A stretch of DNA of 64,000 nt from Erodium maritimum. Its lineage: Eukaryota; Streptophyta; Magnoliopsida; Geraniales; Geraniaceae. The notes under the pieces are model-generated. The model was given only the letters and a program-made list of their open reading frames with translations, did no database searches and was not told the DNA's origin. The stretch covers positions 156,117,618-156,181,617 of the forward strand of contig OY997588.1 of NCBI GenBank assembly GCA_963921825.1, read 5' to 3'. Below, one piece after another: positions 58,701 through 64,000 of the stretch (position 1 is the stretch's first letter; the number at the start of each line of letters is the position of its first letter). The translations under genes were made by a program, and so were the position numbers.

Positions 58701-59907
58701 TTGGGCCTGTGAGGTTATTGTCAAAAGCAATGAACCTGATGAGAGAACTACCTGGACAAACATCTCGGGGAAGGCTGCCGGTGAACTGGTTCACGTCCAC
58801 CGCGAGCTCAGCCAAGTTCTTCATGGCTCCCACATCAGGAACCGAGCCAGAGAACTGGTTGTCTCTGAGGTAGAGAAGCACCAGGTTGGTTAAGTTACTG
58901 ATGGAAGCTGGGATTGAACCGTTGAGCATGTTCCTGCTCAGCTCAAGATCGGTAAGAGACTTCATGTTCCCAATCTCTTCAGGGACGGGGCCGGTGAGTT
59001 GGTTGTTGTAGAGATGAAGCAAGGAGAGGTTTGTGAGGTTACAAATGGAAGGCGGGATGGACCCGGTAAGGTTGTTTCCCAGAAGACTCAGGCTCACCAA
59101 ATTAGTCAAGTTCCCGATCTCCGGAGGGATGGAACCGGTGAGCTGGTTATCGAAAATGAACAGCACAGTCAGATTTTTCAGGTTCCCGATAGTGGAAGGT
59201 AGAGAACCGGTCAAGCTATTGGAGTCCATGTAGATTTCTTCCAGATTGGAGAGGTTTCCTATCTCCGGAGGGATGGAGCCGGAGAGTGAGTTCTGATAGA
59301 GATACAGTCTCACCAAGCTGGTCAAGTTGCCAAAAGAAGCAGGAATCGAACCGTTGAGGTCGTTGGTGTAGAGGGCAAGCTCGATCATGGACTGCAAGTT
59401 TCCCAATTCGGATGGGATGGAACCGGTGAGCTGGTTCTCGACTAGGTGGAGGACCTCGAGGCTTTTCAGGTTCCCAATCTCTTTAGGGATAGGACCCCAC
59501 AATTGGTTGATGGAGAGGTCAAGATATTCGAGCTTCGAGACTGAACCGATCTCGATTGGGATGGTGCCGGAGAGGTGATTCATGCTGAGATCAACGAATG
59601 CAAGATTGGGGAAGGAACTGAAAGAGAGGTCATGAAGAGAAGCGTATATACCGAAATTGGTTGTGTTGATTCTGTTGACACTACCATTGACGCAGGAGAT
59701 TCCAGACCAAGTGCAGGGGTTGGATCCGGATGATGTTGAGTTGGTCCAGGACGGAACCCGCGCCTGGGTTCCGTTCTTGAAGGTGGATTTCCACCGTAGA
59801 AGGGCGTTTGCTTCTGTGACAGAGTCGGAAGAAACATTGAGTGAAGAACAGAGCAGAACAGTGAGTGAGAAATAGAAAGGGAAGGAGAGTGTAGTGCTCT
59901 GCACCAT
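55032..59907 (-). CDS. RLK4: LRR receptor-like kinase, diverged MIK2-like paralogue
   Basis: Exon 1 59907-57150 and exon 2 55390-55032 give 1038 residues. The intron is at the same APE-codon position as in RLK1-3 but is 1759 bp long. The start [19 protein letters not shown] is chosen as a good signal peptide; the upstream open frame has none. Order: signal peptide, cap ([21 protein letters not shown]), about two dozen LRRs, membrane span about 682-707, kinase with GMGGQGSV loop, Lys775, HRD Asp875 and DFG Asp893. All catalytic residues are present. The C-terminus runs about 24 residues past VSQML, as in typical family members. Its head and exon 2 both have broken copies in the window, so it was a duplication source or sibling. 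Confidence 0.92.
55391..57149 (-). other. Long RLK4 intron with repeats
   Basis: Contains an AAT microsatellite (55719-55753), and a segment at about 55756-56575 with GGACGGGTT/AACCCGT motifs at both sides that may be a hAT-like non-autonomous element. 56576-56760 has inverted TAAATTAAT-rich text, and 56870-56960 holds ACCATTAGATCAAGTATA, related to the short element at 53625. No coding sequence. Confidence 0.5.
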
Positions 59908-60833
59908 GGTTGTACAATAAATGGATTGGGGGTGCTTACCGGATAAATAATACTGAGGAAGACGCAATGTGCGACGCATTAGGGGCGTTGACTTTGACCG
60001 ATCAACAGTTTGGTCGTCGGGGCCAAAACAAAGACTTTGAGGTTCCTTGTGGCTAAAGTCAATGCCAATGAAGTTTATGGAGCTCTTTTCTTCCTTCCTT
60101 ATCTTTGTGGTCCACCATCGGCTAATGGGTCTTTGATTCCCATTTATGGTTCGGATTTGCAGTTTGAGTGGCTTCACACATAGTGATGTGAAGTGGGAGA
60201 CACTTACCTTGCAATGCAATTTTCTTCTTAAATCTCCATTTCTGACAAAAACAATATATCATCAGAAACCATTTAAAACGGATAATCTCATATTTTCTAT
60301 GGTAAACAAAACTTATTTTGTAAACCATAAATCAATCTAATTCTTGATCCAACAACAATATTTTCAGGGAGATTTTAATAATGAAAATAAAATGAAAGTT
60401 CCGCATATTTACCATACACATCATTAATGATTTTTTTCAAACCGAGATTTATTATACTTGATCTAGTACGGTTTACTGTGTACACAATAAAAATTGGTTT
60501 ATCATGAAGTGTTTAGTGTACTATACATATGCAGTGACAAAATATTCTTGGAGGATACCATAATTATCAATATTAAAATCTCCTCTCAAAAAAAAATCAA
60601 TATTAAAATCTTATTTTCAGCACTTAAAGTTAGACTCTTGCTTTAGACCTAATCTAAGGAGAGACAGTGGGATCTAACAAAATTACCGTTCCATCCTTGA
60701 GTGATTGGTTCACTGAGGTCAAGGTATTTAGAAAGCTAGGGATGTTAATGTCAAAGAATAGACCTACTTATTCCATTCCATGCATTAGAGGAAAGCTGTA
60801 TCAGATTTCACCTAACTAGTAGAATTTATATTT
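59908..60833. other. RLK4 upstream region, duplicated near 37.7-38.1 kb
   Basis: The wording CTTCCTTCCTTATCTTTGTG and GTGATGTGAAGTGGGAGACA recurs upstream of the truncated relic at 37338-37690. No convincing TATA box. No gene in this stretch. Confidence 0.5.
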
Positions 60834-61165
60834 GGGAAAACTCTGGGTCCTAACCTTTTTGAACGTTTCGTTTTGACGTTCTAACCCAGACCAAAGTTTC
60901 GTTTTGACATTCTAACAAAGACCAACGTTTCGTTACAGTTCCATACACGAAAGGTTGGAACTTTTACAAAACCTGATATGAACCGTTCAAATTAACGATT
61001 TTTTGACTTTTCACTTCTTATGTTAACGAAATCGTTAATTTGAACGGTTCATATCAGGTTTTATAAAAGTTCCAACCTTTCGTGTATAGAACTGTAACGA
61101 AACGTTGGTCTGGGTTAGGACGTCAAAACGAAACGTTAAAAAAGGTTAGGAACCAGAGTCATCCC
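60834..61165. mobile_element. Mutator-type MITE with 9-bp target duplication
   Basis: Ends GGGAAAACTCTGGGTCCTAA and TTAGGAACCAGAGTCATCCC are inverted, with arms complementary almost to the centre. Flanks TTTATATTT and TCTATATTT match 8 of 9. The paralogous site near 38050-38070 is uninterrupted. Confidence 0.85.
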
Positions 61166-62282
61166 TCTATATTTAGATGACCTGAGGAAAAGGCAAACGA
61201 CCAAGACTTTAAAAGGCCACTTGTTTGTACAATTAATTGAGAACTGACAAATTTAGAAACCAGGGTACAAAAAATTGTAATTATAGAACACAAAAAGCAA
61301 ACTAAGACTATGTAATTAAAGTCGTAATTAAATATAGAAATCAGACTAAGAAAGCAAAACAACAAGGTAAGGATTACTAACATCTCGTACTTGGTGAATT
61401 GAACGAGCAATCTCTCTGACGTCCACGATCATTCCTGAGAAGAAACACGGCACAACAAAACAAAATCACCATTCACAATTTTGGAGCTTGAGATTCAAAG
61501 GAGAAAAAAAAAGAACAAACCTTAAATCCTCTTCATCAGCATACTTGTTGAGTGGACTGGACCCGGGGCTGGGCCGGTGAGGGGATTATGGGCTCAAAAG
61601 GAAAAGAAAGCCCAATAAAGAGATCCTAGTTAGGCTTAATTAATAAGCCTATCATAAAACTATAATTGAGCAGTGACAGTGAGCTCATGAGTAACAAGCA
61701 CAACAATAGCATAGAAATGAACAGACAAACACATCAACATCAAATTCCAAAGCTTTCACAAGCAAATGTTTATATCTCTTAGTTCAGCAACTGATAAAAT
61801 GTACAAACAGAACCTGCAAATAGAGAAACTCATTTCCCCCGGCTCACAGAGTGACACTGATTCAGTTCAGAGAAACCAGCTAAAGAAACATATAGGGTCC
61901 AGAAAAAAACATTAAGGACCAACTGGTTCTTCGATTCTCCGTGTGTACCTATATATCTACAGAACCATTTCCAGCAAAATGCGAAACCCGATCGTGCTGA
62001 TGCTGCAGATGAAATTCATGAAGTGAGCGAAATATTTAGATATGTTAACGACAATGTAAATATGCAACAATATAGAAATTGCAAAGTATGGAAGGAATAT
62101 TACGGTCTGTGTTGCATGTAAATGGTTTTGGAAGTGGTAAAAAGAGAGTAGAGAACATACATGGACATAACAGTAAACTCAAAACTTAAAAAAAAGAAGC
62201 TAAACAATCAAGCTCTTCGATGTAGATATCAACTACTATGTATTATATAAGGTTTATAAGTGGAGGGAAAAGTTTTATTACA
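61166..62282 (-). other. Spacer and possible 3' UTR exon of the membrane-protein gene
   Basis: No coding region seen. On the minus strand CATCTGCAG at about 62003-62010 could be an acceptor for a 3' UTR exon running below 62002, following a donor just after the stop codon (GATTAGAG|GTACTT). This is an inference. Confidence 0.35.
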
Positions 62283-62522
62283 GGGTTAATTGCTAAGAAC
62301 TACATTATGTATTGTCCATGTGCGAAAAACTACATTTATGTATTGTCCACATGCGAAAAACTACATTATGTATTGTCCACGTCCCTAATTTTAACAGAAT
62401 ATTCCAAATTTTGTAAGTAAACGACCGTGGTCAAAATATAGTGTAGTTTAAAAGCGTGGACAATACATAATGTAGTTTTTCGCAAGTGGACAATACACAA
62501 TGTAGTTTTTAGCAATTAACAC
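62283..62522. mobile_element. MITE (GGGTTAATTGC family)
   Basis: GGGTTAATTGCTAAGAACTA and TAGTTTTTAGCAATTAAC are inverted; arms repeat CTACATTATGTATTGTCCA. Flanks TTTATTACA (62274-62282) and TTTATTATA (62523-62531) match 8 of 9. A sibling lies at 63553-63742. Confidence 0.8.
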
Positions 62523-62628
62523 TTTATTATAAGGTTTGGCGATGGAGTTATAGCATATCTGTCTCGAGTAATGGCAAAGGCAGTGTTTTCGAGAAAAAAG
62601 TCATAAGAATGAGTGTGTGCAAGTACCT

Positions 62629-63516
62629 CTAATCAAATGCATACGGATCATCTGCGTATGGATTCAGAGAGCCTTCTGAAAACAAATCGCCTATGTTTGA
62701 TGAAGGTCGGTTATGTCCTCCCTTAGCTACCTGCATAAGAAAGAGGGAGCACGAATAAAGTGATATACCAAGAACCAAGGAAATGCCACGCTACTGCAAC
62801 TTAACGATATGTATGCCTTCAAGTAATGATCAGTAACGACTAATTTGAAATTTCTGTTTTTCATTCTTATATCCATCACACAGCATTGAATAGGGATTCT
62901 AAGATTAATATGGTCTGCAAAGTAGTTGATATATGTTATGATCAAAGCCACAAGAACTCAATAATTAAAATATAAATGCACCAAAAAAAACTTTAAAAGA
63001 ACATACTTATGCGTTCTCATTGCTTCATATTCTGACAGCAAGAAAGAATCCAAACTACACCTTGAAAGATGAGAGTACAAAGTAACATTTAGTGGATATA
63101 ATACCTTGACAGTATCTTTAGGAGTGTTGGCTTTTGGTGAATACATCCTTCTGTTTTTTCGTGGATCCTGATTAACAGTGAAAGTGGATCAACTAAAAAA
63201 GGTACAGTAAGATTAAGAGCACTTATGACTGGCTGATGATCTATCTCAGATACATATATTTATGAATATATATACATGGAAGATTAATGATGCTTCTAGA
63301 TTAGTAGATACATACCTCAAACATCACTGTACTTTTTGTCTTTCTTCGTTTTGTTACTGTTTTTCCATTAGAAGTCTCAACTTCGTATTCACGATGAGTG
63401 ACCTTTGAGCAGGTATGTAGGTAAGCCATCAGCCCAATCAGAAATATCAGAATGAGAAATCGAACTTGAGGGTTACTCTTAAATAATTCAAATTTACTAT
63501 ACGCTACTCCCTTCAT
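62629..63516 (-). CDS. Small single-pass membrane protein, unknown function, three exons
   Basis: Exons 63516-63316, 63167-63105 and 62730-62629 join in phase 0 to give 121 residues. All introns are GT-AG. Order: short N-terminus ([10 protein letters not shown]), one membrane span ([17 protein letters not shown], about 18-34), basic linker ([11 protein letters not shown]), then a polar tail ending [12 protein letters not shown] do not recognise the family. The splice frame continuity across three exons argues for a real gene. The start ATG (63514-63516) lies inside the terminal repeat of a Stowaway-like element, so the native first exon may be upstream, beyond or disrupted by the element. The next in-frame Met is inside the membrane span. 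Confidence 0.72.
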
Positions 63517-63939
63517 CTCAAAATAAAAGTCCCATTTGACTATTTATAAGAAGGGTTGATTGCTAAAAACTACATTATGTTTTGTCCACGCTTAAAACTA
63601 CTTTTATGTATTGTCCACGTAAGAAGAACTACATAAGGATAGTTTTTCGCACGTGGACAATAGTTAATGTAGTTTTTCGTACGTGGACAATACATAAAAG
63701 TAGTTTTAAGCGTGGACAATACATAATGTAGTTTTTCGTTACTACATATGTTACTTTTGTTACTTTTAACGGAATATTCAATTTTTAGTGATGGCTTTCC
63801 ATCCTCCCATGTGCTCATATGTTCTCGTTACTCAAGTTTTTGAAACTAACTTATAGTACTAGTAGGATATAATCGGTAATCCATGGCTAATTAACTAACT
63901 AAAAAAGGAAATGGCATACATATTCTAGGACGGAGGGAA
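63507..63939. mobile_element. Stowaway-like MITE overlapping the gene start
   Basis: The left end CTCCCTTCATCTCAAAATAA and right end TAGGACGGAGGGA resemble the CTCCCTCCGTCCC termini of plant Stowaway/Tc1-mariner MITEs. TA lies outside each end (63505-63506 and 63940-63941), the expected target duplication. A second element is nested inside. Confidence 0.7.
63553..63742. mobile_element. Nested MITE (GGGTTGATTGC family), right end eroded
   Basis: GGGTTGATTGCTAAAAAC start. Inverted arms CTACATTATGTTTTGTCCAC and GTGGACAATACATAATGTAG. A sibling of 62283-62522. Confidence 0.7.
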
Positions 63940-64000
63940 TATAATATAGTAAAGAAAATATTACACCCTTCAAGTCTATTCTATTAAGAAAAGGAAGAGA

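Noticed and set aside
59908-60219. RLK4 start 104 codons further upstream
   Set aside because: The longer frame begins with sequence unlike any signal peptide. Starting at 59907 gives a canonical one aligned with the family.

Overview
The window is nuclear DNA from a flowering plant, probably a eudicot. It is AT-rich. Genes are split by GT-AG introns and separated by long TE-littered spacers. The recognisable proteins are plant families: LRR receptor kinases of the MIK2-like type, a VQ-motif protein and a DUF4057/HN1-like protein. I cannot name the species from sequence alone. No rRNA, tRNA, CRISPR or organellar insert was seen.

Layout. 1-11.8 kb is gene-poor and holds a complete miniature LTR retrotransposon (TRIM, 1143-1696), a SINE, decayed LINE fragments and inverted-repeat elements. 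12.0-13.2 kb (+) carries a two-exon gene for an acidic plant-specific protein, with a tandem repeat just before its start. 13.2-16.7 kb is retroelement debris and short repeats. 16.8-17.7 kb (-) is an intronless VQ-motif gene with a MITE 31 bp beyond its stop. 17.9-26.8 kb is mostly non-coding and holds several TE insertions with clean target-site duplications. 26.9-30.6 kb (+) is a five-exon DUF4057 gene whose introns hold four MITEs and one of which uses a GC donor.

31-60 kb is a one-direction (-) array of LRR receptor-like kinase genes. RLK1 (33.9-37.2), RLK2 (40.1-43.2, broken by one missing base) and RLK3 (48.3-51.7) are near-copies. They share a promoter TATA, a ~92-bp intron inside the kinase APE codon and a short C-terminus, and differ by whole 24-residue LRR units. 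RLK4 (55.0-59.9) is a more distant relative with a 1.76-kb intron. Between them lie truncated heads and tails of further copies, so the array grew by segmental duplication and decayed in places. Paired duplicated blocks (31.2-33.8 with 46.3-48.2; 43.3-45.4 with 52.2-55.4; 37.3-38.1 with 59.6-61.2) let individual transposon insertions be ordered against the duplications, because one copy often preserves the empty site.

62.6-63.5 kb (-) is a three-exon gene for a 121-residue single-pass membrane protein whose apparent start codon lies inside a Stowaway-like element.

The kinases are expected to act as cell-surface receptors, and VQ proteins act in the nucleus with WRKY factors. Nothing in the sequence ties the separate loci into one pathway. 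Exon borders were placed by eye from splice motifs and protein continuity.
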